DNA from: Polyangium fumosum
GTDB taxonomy: Bacteria; Myxococcota_A; Polyangia; Polyangiales; Polyangiaceae
NCBI RefSeq assembly: GCF_005144585.1
Contig: NZ_SSMQ01000009.1
Coordinates: 62,001-126,000, forward strand
DNA length: 64,000 bases
Direction of reading: 5' to 3'
Below, one piece after another: positions 36,033-44,519 of this stretch (positions are counted from its first letter, which is position 1; each line of letters begins with the position of its first letter). Made by a program: the position numbers and the translations under genes. The notes beneath the pieces were generated by a model. It worked only from the letters and a program-made list of their open reading frames with translations. It did not search any database and was not told where the DNA came from.

Positions 36033-38381
36033 TTGCGAGCACTCGGACCCGTTGCCGATCCCGTGCCGTGCTCGGGGTGCGGCAAGCTGCTCGATCCGCT
36101 GCGCGCCGGTCACGTCGCGATCTTCGACAGCAAGTTTCACTTCTTCTGCGATCGTCACGCCTGCCGCGCGTGTTTCCTCGGTGAGCCCCCCGGCGAAGCC
36201 GAGACCACGCGCCCCGCGCGGGTCCCGCTCTCCCTCTTCGCGCCCCGCCGATCCGGCGCCGAGCCCGAGCCCTCGCGCAGCAGCCTCGACGCGCCCATCG
36301 TCCCTTTTCACGCACCCGCGTCGCGCGACGCTGCGCTCCCCGAGCCGCCCGCTCCCTTCGACGATCGGACCCTCGTCGAGCCCATCGCGCACGCCATCCT
36401 CACCGAGGAGCCGTCCCGCCTCGATGTGCCCGAGCCGCGCGACATCGGCGCGCTCCTGCTCGTCATCGCCACGATCGCCGGCACGCTCGCCGTCGCGCTC
36501 GGCCTCGCCGGCGATGCGGCCCTCGTCATCGGCGCCCGCATCGTGCTCGCGTCCGTCGGCGCCGGCATGCTCGTCGGACGCGCAGCCACGACCCCACGCG
36601 AGCCCTCCGATCCGCACCCCGCGCCGATCCTCGCGCCCTCGATCCTCTCGCTCGTCCTTGCCATCGGCGCCGCGCTCCGCGCTGTTCCTTCGCTCGGCGC
36701 CGAGGCGGCTTCGCTTGCGGGCATCATCGTCACCGCGACGGCCGTCGGCGCCTGGCTGCTCGAAGGCGCGCGGCACGCCTCTCTCGCCGAACGTGCCTTC
36801 GTCGCGCAGTCGCTCGCCGTCCCTGGCAGGCGCGCGCCCGACGACGGCTCGCCCGGCGAGATCGCGAAGAACAAAGTCTTCGACCTCTGCCCCGGCGAGC
36901 AGGTCCTCGTCGAGCCGGGCGAGGTCGTCCCCGTCGATCTCGTCGTCGTCTCGGGTGAGGTCTTCGTCCTGCCCTGGCTCGGCGCGACCACGCCCGTGCG
37001 CAGGCGCGCGGGCGAGCCTGTCGTCGCGGGCGCGAAGGTCGTGCGCGGCCGGCTCCGCGGCACCTGCACGTTCGCCGGCAACGACCGCGCGTTCGCGCGT
37101 GTCCTCATCGATCCACGCCGCCGCGCCGACGCCCTCGCGCCCATCGCGCGCGCCTCGCGTGCGCTCGCCGAACGCTGGTCGCTCGCCGCGCTCGTGACCG
37201 GCGCGCTCTCGGCCTTCATCGCCGGCGGCCGTACCTATGTCGAGATCGCGATGACCGCGGTCGCGTCCCACGCCGCGCTCGCGACCACGCTCATCGCGGG
37301 CGTCGCCGGCGTGCACGTCGCGCGCGGCATCTTGCACGCGCAGCGCCGCGGCATCGCCTACAAGAGCGAAGGCGCGTGGGACCGCGCGGCGCGCGTCAAC
37401 GTCGCCGTCTTCTGCGCGCGCGGCACGCTCCTCCTCGGCGAACCCGAGCTCGCGGAGCTCGAAGCCCCGGGCGGCAAACTCGAACCGCTCGACGTCCTCT
37501 CGCTCGCGGCCGGCGCCGAGCGCGGCGAAGAGCACCCGATCGCCACGGCGATCGTGCGTGCTGCCGTGACCCGATCGGTGCGCCCCGACGGCGTGCGCAA
37601 CGCGCATCATGTCCCCGGCCTCGGCGTCACGGCCGTCACGAGCTCGGGCGAAGACCTCTGCGTCGGAAGCCGCGCGCTCCTCCTCGCGAACCGCATCTCC
37701 ATCGCCGCGGCCGAGCAACGCATCGCCGAACTCGAAGCCCTCGGCCGCACGGTCGTCCTCGTCGCGGTCGGCGCGCGCCTCGTCGGCATCCTCGGCTTGC
37801 AGGACGGCCTGCGCCCCGGCGCGCGTGCCGCGGTGCAGCACCTGCTCGACGCGCAGATCGAACCCGTGATCATGTCGGGTGACGCGCGGGAGACGTGCGA
37901 GGCCATCGGCCACTCGCTCGACGTCGACCACATCCGCCCCGAGGTCTTGCCGAACGAACGTGGGGCCGAGGTTCGCAGGCTCATCGACGCGGGCATGTCC
38001 GTCGCGGTCCTCGGTCATCCGGGCGTCGACGAGGGGGCGCTTGGCGCGGCGGACGTCGCGGTCGCGCTCGGCGCGGCTGGCTCCTCGCCGGGTGATCTTT
38101 CCGTCGCGCTGGCCTCGGACGACGTACGCGACGCGGCGCTCGCGCTCGCCATCGCGCACCGCGCGCGCCTCGAAGCACGCGTGGGGCTCGCGATTGCCGT
38201 CCTACCTGCGCTTGTCGGGGCGATCGCGGTGGCGTTCGGCGTGCTTCCGCCGGCCTACGCGCCGCTTGCCTCCCTGCTCGGAGGGGCGATGGCGGTTTTG
38301 CACGTGCGAGCGCTCGATCGCGTGCGAGAGTCTGGACCGACGCGAGGACACACGTGGGAAAACGGCCCAAGCGACCCTTGA
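36033..38381 (+). CDS. P1B-type ATPase homologue lacking catalytic motifs (pseudoenzyme)
   Basis: 782 residues, TTG start at 36033 (a later GTG is possible). An N-terminal Cys cluster (Cys13, 16, 39, 44, 47; CSGCGKLLD and HFFCDRHACRACF) resembles a zinc-binding TRASH-like module. Several membrane segments follow (~138-180, 203-245, 385-430), then a HAD-like cytoplasmic region with the N-domain HP motif (EEHPIATAIV, ~499-508). The phosphorylation motif DKTGT is replaced by CARGT (Cys461), the TM metal motif CPC by SHAA (412-415), and the hinge GDGVNDAPAL by GHPGVDEGAL (661-670). The protein therefore cannot be a standard pump. It overlaps the Fur-family gene by 28 bp. Role unknown; a metal sensor or regulator is possible. 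Confidence 0.8.
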   Translation: MRALGPVADPVPCSGCGKLLDPLRAGHVAIFDSKFHFFCDRHACRACFLGEPPGEAETTRPARVPLSLFAPRRSGAEPEPSRSSLDAPIVPFHAPASRDAALPEPPAPFDDRTLVEPIAHAILTEEPSRLDVPEPRDIGALLLVIATIAGTLAVALGLAGDAALVIGARIVLASVGAGMLVGRAATTPREPSDPHPAPILAPSILSLVLAIGAALRAVPSLGAEAASLAGIIVTATAVGAWLLEGARHASLAERAFVAQSLAVPGRRAPDDGSPGEIAKNKVFDLCPGEQVLVEPGEVVPVDLVVVSGEVFVLPWLGATTPVRRRAGEPVVAGAKVVRGRLRGTCTFAGNDRAFARVLIDPRRRADALAPIARASRALAERWSLAALVTGALSAFIAGGRTYVEIAMTAVASHAALATTLIAGVAGVHVARGILHAQRRGIAYKSEGAWDRAARVNVAVFCARGTLLLGEPELAELEAPGGKLEPLDVLSLAAGAERGEEHPIATAIVRAAVTRSVRPDGVRNAHHVPGLGVTAVTSSGEDLCVGSRALLLANRISIAAAEQRIAELEALGRTVVLVAVGARLVGILGLQDGLRPGARAAVQHLLDAQIEPVIMSGDARETCEAIGHSLDVDHIRPEVLPNERGAEVRRLIDAGMSVAVLGHPGVDEGALGAADVAVALGAAGSSPGDLSVALASDDVRDAALALAIAHRARLEARVGLAIAVLPALVGAIAVAFGVLPPAYAPLASLLGGAMAVLHVRALDRVRESGPTRGHTWENGPSDP

Positions 38382-38902
38382 CGCACGGAAACCTGGACGG
38401 GATAAATGACGCCATGGTCGCGAGCGTGAGGGAGGAAGCCGTGACCCTGGACCGGGCCGCCGTGGATCGCTTGCGGGCTCGACTCCAGGCGTACATGGCC
38501 AAAAAGGGCCTGCGCTCGACGGCGCAGCGGCGGCTCATCGTCGACACGTTCTTCGAGGGTGCGTCGCACATGACCATCGAAGACCTGCTCACCGAAGTCC
38601 GCGTGCACGACAAAGGCATCGGCTACGCGACCGTCTATCGCACGCTCAAGCTCCTCGCCGAGTGCGGCGTGGCCTCCGAGCGGCGCTTCGGCGACGGCCT
38701 GAGCCGCTACGAGCTCGCCGACGACGCGAAGGCGCACCACGACCACCTGATCTGCATCTCGTGCGGCACGATCGTCGAGTTCGAGGAGCCGCGCATCGAG
38801 ACGCTCCAGGACGAGGTCGCGCGTCGGTACGGCTTCCAGGTCACCTCGCACAAGCACGAGATGTACGGCACCTGCGCCGACTGTCAGAAGAAGGTGTCTT
38901 GA
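38354..38902 (+). CDS. Fur-family metalloregulator
   Basis: 182 residues from a GTG at 38354 that has GAGG six bases upstream; the ATG at 38414 gives a shorter N-terminus. Winged-helix domain includes LRSTAQRRLIVDTFF and IGYATVYRTLKLLAECGV (recognition helix). The C-terminal domain has HHDHLICISCG and two CxxC pairs (CISC 134-137; CADC 174-177), the structural zinc site of Fur/Zur/PerR proteins. The metal sensed cannot be told from sequence alone. Its start lies inside the 3' end of the P-type ATPase homologue, so the two are coupled. A hairpin follows the stop. Confidence 0.9.
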   Translation: MGKRPKRPLTHGNLDGINDAMVASVREEAVTLDRAAVDRLRARLQAYMAKKGLRSTAQRRLIVDTFFEGASHMTIEDLLTEVRVHDKGIGYATVYRTLKLLAECGVASERRFGDGLSRYELADDAKAHHDHLICISCGTIVEFEEPRIETLQDEVARRYGFQVTSHKHEMYGTCADCQKKVS

Positions 38903-38910
38903 GGCGCGAG

Positions 38911-38934
38911 CCCCTCTCCTCTGCGGGAGAGGGG
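38911..38934. terminator. terminator-like palindrome after the Fur-family gene
   Basis: CCCCTCTCC (38911-38919) pairs with GGAGAGGGG (38926-38934) around a 6-nt loop, between two convergent genes. It resembles the hairpin at 1785-1815 and, like it, has no T-tract. Confidence 0.55.
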
Positions 38935-38959
38935 CCCTCGACGAGAACGCGGCGGGGTT

Positions 38960-40036
38960 TTACTCGCCGACCTGCGCGACGTAGCTGACGCGCGCGATCG
39001 GATCGTAGAGCGGGTTCAGCACCTGCACCGGCGGCGCCACGAGGCCTGCGTACTGCGTGTTGTCGAGCACGACGTAGTAGAGCCCCGGCGCGAGGTTGAA
39101 CTTCCGTGTCTGCGCCGGCCCTGGCGCGAGCGGCGCGCCGCCGAGCACCGGCCCCGGCGCGACCCCGAGCGGCTGCCCCGTCTGGTAGCCCTCGCGCCAC
39201 GGATCCCCGACCATCTTGCTGACGATCATCACGTCGAGCGTCGGCCCTTGCACGCTCATCGTCAGGTAGAGCGCTTGCCCCGAGCCGACCTCGAAGGGGC
39301 CGAGGAAGTCGCGCGCGTTGCCGTGGACGTCGACGGTCTCGTTCGCGAACGTGAAGCGCTCGTCGTCTTGCACCTTGAACGGCTTGATCGGCTTGTTCGG
39401 CGGCGTGAGGATCCCGAGCGCGAACTCGTTGCCGCGGTCCTCGTTCGCCACGACGGTGAAGCCGCGCGTGAGCTCGCCCGTCATCACCTGGTTGCCGAAG
39501 AAGTTCGTCAGCGTGCCGAAGGGTGGGATGTTCGAGGCGATGTTGAACGCCGCGTTCTCGATGTACCCGACGCGGAAGTCCGGCCCCGAGATGATGCGGT
39601 TCAGCCGCCCCCACACGTAGATGTCTTCGTCGGCGATGGCGAAGTCCGGCCGCAGCTCGATCGTCGTCGACGCCGAGAACCCGACGCGCTTGGCTGGGTT
39701 CATGTAGCCGTAGCCCGTCCCCGAGAAGCTCACCGCCACGGTCTGACGCGCGTCATCGACGGTGTAGTTGCACGTCATCGGGAAGAAGCGGCCGATCGCG
39801 GGCGAAGCCGAGTCGGTCTTCAACGACACGCCGAGCTTGAGCATCTCCGGGCAGATCCGACTCGCCCCGAAGTTCGAGAAGAGCCACCAGCGGAGCTGCG
39901 GGTTCGCGTTCACCACGGTGCCGGCGCAAGGGCAGCCGGCCACGGCGAAGGAGAGCGCGAGCACGAGCAGGACCAAGAACGCGCCCGCCGGTCGGGCGGA
40001 CGACTTGCGACGGGATCGCAGCACGCGGATTACCAT
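38960..40036 (-). CDS. exported lipoprotein of unknown function
   Basis: 358 residues from ATG 40036. The leader has a basic N-terminus (RVLRSRRKSSARPAG), a hydrophobic core (FLVLLVLALSFAV) and lipobox AVAGC (Cys35). The open frame upstream is non-coding. The mature part contains aromatic-rich strands (LRWWLFSNFGASRICPEMLK, DEDIYVWGRLNRI) and ends in a Pro/Val-rich region with a YYVVLDN motif. The family was not recognised; it looks like a periplasmic beta-rich protein. It is convergent with the Fur-family gene and divergent from hrcA, with 288 bp between starts. Confidence 0.7.
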   Translation of the reverse strand: MVIRVLRSRRKSSARPAGAFLVLLVLALSFAVAGCPCAGTVVNANPQLRWWLFSNFGASRICPEMLKLGVSLKTDSASPAIGRFFPMTCNYTVDDARQTVAVSFSGTGYGYMNPAKRVGFSASTTIELRPDFAIADEDIYVWGRLNRIISGPDFRVGYIENAAFNIASNIPPFGTLTNFFGNQVMTGELTRGFTVVANEDRGNEFALGILTPPNKPIKPFKVQDDERFTFANETVDVHGNARDFLGPFEVGSGQALYLTMSVQGPTLDVMIVSKMVGDPWREGYQTGQPLGVAPGPVLGGAPLAPGPAQTRKFNLAPGLYYVVLDNTQYAGLVAPPVQVLNPLYDPIARVSYVAQVGE

Positions 40037-40324
40037 AGCGACAGAGCGGGCGAGCGTGTCCTGGAACCTGCAGGAAGCCGGGATCCAGGGCGCGCTCCGT
40101 TGAAGGTGGAGGAAGGCGAGAGAAGACGTTTCTTGGACGATCCGGAAGGCACCCTCCCTAAAAACAGGGCACGAATCCGGCACTTCGGAGTCATCTGGAG
40201 AATTTGCCCGGGATTCGTCGGTCGGATTTGACGCCCCCATCCAACAGGCCTACAAAAAGCGAAGCAAGCTAGCACAGGGGAGGAAAACGACGGCCCCGGG
40301 TGACTCGTAGGGACGGATGCGATC

Positions 40325-41374
40325 ATGAGTGACCTGACGAACCGCTCTCGCAAAATCCTGCTCGCCGTCGTCACCGAGTTCATCTCGACAGGCGCGGCGG
40401 TGGGAAGTCGCACGCTCGCGCGTAAGTATGGCCTCGATCTGTCGGCAGCCTCCGTTCGTAACGTGCTCGCCGATCTCGAAGAGGCCGGGTACCTGAAGCA
40501 GCCGCATACCTCCGCCGGCCGTGTCCCCACGGATCGCGCGCTGCGCCTCTTCATCGACACGCTCGTCCAGGCGCGCGCCTACAGCCCCGAGGAGCAGGCC
40601 AAGCTCGGCAAACGTTTCGCCGAGATCTATGCGGTCGCGACAGACCCGATGCGCGAGGCCGGGCGGTACCTGTCCGAGCTCTCCGGCACGGCCGCGGTCA
40701 TCGCCTCGCCTCGCACCGAGCTCCGCGCGCTCTCGCAGCTCCGCTTCATCCCCACGCGCCCCGGCCAGCTCCTCGCCGTGCTCGTCTTCTCCGACGGCAC
40801 CGTCGAGAACCGCTTCATCCAGATCGAAGAGGTCCCCGCCGAGCCGGAGCTCACGCGCATCCACAACCTGCTCGCCGACGTCATCGAAGGCCGCTCGCTC
40901 GGCGAAGCGCGCGACCTCTTCGCGCGCCGCCTCGCCGACGAACGCATCGCGCTCGACGCCCTGCGTCGTCGCGCCTTCGAACTCGGCAGCCGCGCCACCG
41001 CTGACGTGAACCGCCGCAGCGGCGACGTCGTCATCGAGGGCCAAGGCAAGCTCATCGACTTGCCCGAGTACACCGACGCATCGCGTCTCAAGAAGCTCTT
41101 GCGCACGCTCACCGAACGCGAGGATCTGCTGACGCTCCTCGACAAGGTGATCGCCGCGGGCGCGGTGACGGTGTTCGTCGGCAGCGAGGCCGGCGAGCTC
41201 GGCGAAGGGGATCTCAGCCTCGTCGTCGCGCCGTACACCGAGCATGGGCGCGTCGCCGGCACGGTCGGCGTGCTCGGCCCGACGCGCATGGACTACGCGA
41301 AGGTCATGCCGCTCGTGGATGCGACGGCCACCGCGATGAGCGAAGCGCTCGGCGGAAGGCGCGGCTCATCCTGA
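40325..41374 (+). CDS. hrcA: heat-inducible transcription repressor HrcA
   Basis: 349 residues. N-terminal winged helix: NRSRKILLAVVTEFISTGAAVGSRTLARKYGLDLSAASVRNVLADLEEAGYL, which binds CIRCE operators (TTAGCACTC-N9-GAGTGCTAA) in other bacteria; the rest has the HrcA core with a GAF-like region and HTSAGRVPTD. HrcA represses dnaK/groE genes until GroEL releases it. Its likely targets grpE-dnaK lie 6.6 kb away, but I could not see a convincing CIRCE in either leader. The 3' end overlaps the RluA-type gene by 9 bp, convergent. Confidence 0.94.
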   Translation: MSDLTNRSRKILLAVVTEFISTGAAVGSRTLARKYGLDLSAASVRNVLADLEEAGYLKQPHTSAGRVPTDRALRLFIDTLVQARAYSPEEQAKLGKRFAEIYAVATDPMREAGRYLSELSGTAAVIASPRTELRALSQLRFIPTRPGQLLAVLVFSDGTVENRFIQIEEVPAEPELTRIHNLLADVIEGRSLGEARDLFARRLADERIALDALRRRAFELGSRATADVNRRSGDVVIEGQGKLIDLPEYTDASRLKKLLRTLTEREDLLTLLDKVIAAGAVTVFVGSEAGELGEGDLSLVVAPYTEHGRVAGTVGVLGPTRMDYAKVMPLVDATATAMSEALGGRRGSS

Positions 41375-42463
41375 CGCGCGCAGCCGCTCGAGCACGCTCT
41401 GAAAATCTTCGGGTGCGGGTTCTTCAAAAAAGACCTCGTCGCCCGTCTGCGGGTGGATGAAGCCGAGCTCCGTCGCGTGCAGCATGAGCCGCGGTGCGTC
41501 GATGCGCGTGCCCGCAAAACCACGCACGTACACGTTCTCCCCGACGATCGGATGTCCCGCCTCGGAGAGGTGGATCCGGATCTGATGCGTCCGTCCCGTC
41601 TCCAGCCGGCATGCGACCAGCGTCGCGCCGCGCAGCCGTTCGAGCGGCTCGACGTGCGTCACGGCGAGCTGCCCGATTTGACGCTCGGGGGCTTCGCTCG
41701 GACGAGCCGAGCTGCGCCCCCGAACCCCCGCGCCGCGGCGCTCGCCTTCTTCGAGGGATCCTCGCAGCCCATCGCCGCGATCCGCGATGAGCCTTGATCG
41801 AAACGTCCGCTTCCCGATCTCGCCGTGCACGATCGCCAGGTAGACGCGACGCACCGAGTGCTCGCGGAACTGCTGCGAGAGGTGCTTCTTCGCCGCGAGC
41901 GTCCGCGTGAAGACGAGCAGCCCGCTCGTCGCCTTGTCGAGCCTGTGCACCACGCCGAGCGGCGCGCGTCCGCGGATCTTGTCGCGCCGCGCGAGCAGAT
42001 CACGCACGAGCGCGTCGAGCGTCTTTTCGCGCTCCGCGGGCGACTCGTCGCCGAACGGGATCGTCGAGATCCCCGCGGGCTTTCGCACCACGACGAGGGC
42101 CGGATCCATGTGCACCACGAGCTCCTCGCCGATCTCCGCGAGGCGCGCGACCTTCGGCGAAGGCGCGCGCGGGTGCCGCGTGATCTCCGCGCCGGCCCGC
42201 GTCTTTCGCGTCGGATCGAGGATCTGTGTCCCGTCGATCGCGATCTTGCCGGTCTCGATGAGCCTTCGTGCGTCGGACCAGGACACCGCGGCGAGCGTCC
42301 GGACGACGCCGTCGAGCGGACGACCGCCGAGGTCGGGCGGGACGACCCAGGTCGCGTCGGGCGAACCGAGCGTGCTCGCGGGCTGACCGGCGGGCGGCGG
42401 CGTACGAGGGGAACCACGCGGGGCGGCGCGGGGGCGGGAACGAGGCGGGAGACGTGGGGACAT
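41366..42463 (-). CDS. RluA-family pseudouridine synthase with S4 domain and a translated repeat insert
   Basis: 365 residues from ATG 42463. An S4-like domain (PLDGVVRTLAAVSWSDARRLIETGKIAIDG) is followed by the RluA catalytic domain: VVRKPAGISTIP, HRLDKATSGLLVFTR with the catalytic Asp, and LETGRTHQIRIHLS. It isomerises specific uridines in rRNA or tRNA; the substrate is not predictable. Between the catalytic part and the C-terminal strands is an insertion encoding GAGVRGRSSARPSEAP, which is precisely the translation of a dispersed palindromic repeat at 41683-41735. Upstream frame to 42661 is not similar to the family. It converges on hrcA. Confidence 0.88.
   Translation of the reverse strand: MSPRLPPRSRPRAAPRGSPRTPPPAGQPASTLGSPDATWVVPPDLGGRPLDGVVRTLAAVSWSDARRLIETGKIAIDGTQILDPTRKTRAGAEITRHPRAPSPKVARLAEIGEELVVHMDPALVVVRKPAGISTIPFGDESPAEREKTLDALVRDLLARRDKIRGRAPLGVVHRLDKATSGLLVFTRTLAAKKHLSQQFREHSVRRVYLAIVHGEIGKRTFRSRLIADRGDGLRGSLEEGERRGAGVRGRSSARPSEAPERQIGQLAVTHVEPLERLRGATLVACRLETGRTHQIRIHLSEAGHPIVGENVYVRGFAGTRIDAPRLMLHATELGFIHPQTGDEVFFEEPAPEDFQSVLERLRASG
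41683..41735. repeat. REP-like palindrome, copy 2, inside the pseudouridine synthase gene
   Basis: GCTCGGGGGCTTCGCTCGG, then ACGAG, then CCGAGC-TGCG-CCCCC-GAACCCC. It matches the copy at 46642 with about two mismatches and two single-base indels. In this copy the repeat is read in frame on the minus strand as GAGVRGRSSARPSEAPE. Confidence 0.7.
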
Positions 42464-42733
42464 GCAGGAAATCAGCGGGGATGCGGACCAACCGTGCGCG
42501 CACGATGACGTACCGTGCATGAATATGCCGCTCGATTTTTCCTCGCGGGCCTCGACTGCGCTATGCTCGGCCCGCTCTTCGGAGCAACGCTCGATCGTGG
42601 GTGCCCGACATCGAACGCCGCATGGGCGCCCGCGGCGGAAAATCATCCGGCTTGTTGACACGCTGCGCGCGCGAGACCGAAGATAGCGCGAAAGACAGCC
42701 CTAGCGGCGCTTTACCCCAGAGGAGACCGTTCC

Positions 42734-43519
42734 GTGGCCAGCACCATCCTCGCCGTCGACGACAGCGTGACCATGCGCAAGGTCCTCGAGATCACGTTTG
42801 CGGGTCCCGAGTTTCGCTGCGTCGCGGTCAATGGGCACGACGCGGCCCTGGAGAAGCTCAAAACCGAAAAACCTGCCCTCGTGATCGCGGACGTCACGCT
42901 CGAGGGCAAGAGCGGTTACGACCTCTGCAAGGCGATCAAGCAGGCTTCGCCCGCGACCCAGGTCCTCATCCTGTCGTCCAAGCAAAACCCCTACGATCAG
43001 GCCAAGGGCTCGTCGGCCCAGGCCGACGACCACATCGACAAGCCGTACGACAGCACGGCGATGATCGACAAGGTCAAGAAGATGCTGGCGTCGCCCGCGA
43101 AGCCGGCCGAGGCCCCGAAGGCCGCCGCGCCGATCGCCGCGCCGACCCCGGTCCCCGCGGCCCCCGCCAAACCTGCCGCGACCGTGCCCGCCGCAGCGGC
43201 CGCCGCGCCGCCCCAGCGCGCGAAGACGATGCTCTACAACCCGGGCGGCGTGAACGCCGGCCTCCCGGGCGCGCCCGCCGCCGCCACGAAGCCCGAGCCC
43301 GCGCTCGCGAAGACGGACGTCTCGGCCAAACCCGCCGTCGCCGCCGCCGTGAACGGCGGTCAGCTCAGCGCGCGCCTCGAAGAGATGGGCCTGACGCCCG
43401 TGCAGATCGAAGGCGTGCTCGCGCTCTCGCGCGAGGTCGTCGAGCGTGTCGTGTGGGAGGTCGTCCCCGTCCTCGCCGAGACGCTCATCAAGGAAGAGAT
43501 CGCGCGACTGACGAAGTAG
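42734..43519 (+). CDS. response regulator with Ala/Pro linker and C-terminal helical domain
   Basis: 261 residues from a GTG at 42734 with AGAGGAGA upstream. Receiver domain 1-120: acidic pair Asp9/Asp10, phosphoacceptor Asp53 (VIADVTLEGKSG), Ser81 and Lys103 (IDKPYDS). A linker of ~80 residues of Ala, Pro and Lys follows. The C-terminal ~50 residues contain EEMGLTPVQIEGVLALSREVVERVVWEVVPVLAETLIKEEIARL, an amphipathic helical module also seen at the end of other deltaproteobacterial single-domain regulators; it probably mediates localisation or partner binding in place of DNA. No kinase partner is adjacent. Divergent from the RluA-type gene. Confidence 0.85.
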   Translation: MASTILAVDDSVTMRKVLEITFAGPEFRCVAVNGHDAALEKLKTEKPALVIADVTLEGKSGYDLCKAIKQASPATQVLILSSKQNPYDQAKGSSAQADDHIDKPYDSTAMIDKVKKMLASPAKPAEAPKAAAPIAAPTPVPAAPAKPAATVPAAAAAAPPQRAKTMLYNPGGVNAGLPGAPAAATKPEPALAKTDVSAKPAVAAAVNGGQLSARLEEMGLTPVQIEGVLALSREVVERVVWEVVPVLAETLIKEEIARLTK

Positions 43520-43713
43520 GCCCCGTGCGCGAGCACGAACCACGGCCGACGTCAATCCTCCCGTAGTCTTTCCCTCCTGCCGTTCCACGGACGGCGGGGG
43601 GCGTGCCTTGGGTGACTCCTGGTTACGAGGGAGGCTCGTGGTGCGGCCTCCGTCCATCGTGTGTTTCCAGCGTTGCTTGCTTCCATGACGGGGCGACTTT
43701 TACCATCCCCGGC

Positions 43714-44448
43714 ATGAGCAACGCCGAACACCTCAGCCGTCAAACCCTCGAAGAAACCCCAGCCCGCGTCCTCGCCTTCCTTCGTGGCGTGGGCACGTCC
43801 GCGGTCATCCGCACGGCCCTCGCCGGGCGGGGGTATTCGTCCGAGGAGCACGCCCAGGGCTGGGAGCTCCTACATCGTGTCTCGGGGTATCGGGATCCGA
43901 GGGCCACGCCGACGGACGCGACGGACGCACAGAAGGCCATCGTCGAGCTCGATGCGTGGGACGAGCCAAACTTTCGCGTGAGCCGCGCCGCGCTGGAACG
44001 GCTGCACCCGGAGCAGGCGGCGTTCGTCTTCGAGGGCCTCTCCGCCCAGGTCGGCGCGGGCGCGGTCCTCTCGGTATGCACCTTCCTCGATCGGCTCGAC
44101 GCCCTGGAGAGCGCGCCCGAGCGCATCACGACGCGCGATGCCGACCATGCGGCGCTGACGACGCTGGTGAAGCGAGGCATCACGAGCGCCGAGCGAATGC
44201 GCGTCCGAAAGCTCGTGCAAATGGCGCAAGCCATCGGCGCGCCGGCCGAAGCGGAGATCGATTCGACGGCCGACGCGCGGCGGGCGGACCTCGTGGCATT
44301 ACGTGCCTGGTTCGACGATTGGTCGGAGACGGCGCGGACGGTGATCACGCGGCGGGACCATTTGATTCGGCTGGGGCTCGCAAAGCGAAAGAAGGCGGCG
44401 AAGCGGGCGGAGGGCGGCGAGGAAGGGAAGGGCGGGACGGAGGGATAA
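43714..44448 (+). CDS. soluble protein of unknown function
   Basis: 244 residues, from the ATG at 43714 (the frame extends 37 codons further upstream without support). No signal peptide or membrane helix. It is helical and charged, with segments such as PARVLAFLRGVGTSAVIRTALAGRGYSSEEHAQGWELLHRVSGY and LRAWFDDWSETARTVITRRDHLIRLGLAKRKKAAKRAEGGEEG; the C-terminus is a Lys/Glu/Gly tail. It resembles proteins of unknown function seen often in large myxobacterial genomes, but the family was not recognised. It precedes the neprosin-type gene by 71 bp on the same strand. Confidence 0.7.
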   Translation: MSNAEHLSRQTLEETPARVLAFLRGVGTSAVIRTALAGRGYSSEEHAQGWELLHRVSGYRDPRATPTDATDAQKAIVELDAWDEPNFRVSRAALERLHPEQAAFVFEGLSAQVGAGAVLSVCTFLDRLDALESAPERITTRDADHAALTTLVKRGITSAERMRVRKLVQMAQAIGAPAEAEIDSTADARRADLVALRAWFDDWSETARTVITRRDHLIRLGLAKRKKAAKRAEGGEEGKGGTEG

Positions 44449-44519
44449 CGTTTTCCGTCGAGGCTCGCCGTGGAAGAACCGGATGCTGTGGCAGCCCCCG
44501 CCACGAGGAGGATGGATCC

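Noticed and set aside
40250-40324. CIRCE operator upstream of hrcA
   Set aside because: A CTAGCAC half-site is visible, but the matching GAGTGCTAA half at nine bases is missing; the grpE leader also lacks one.
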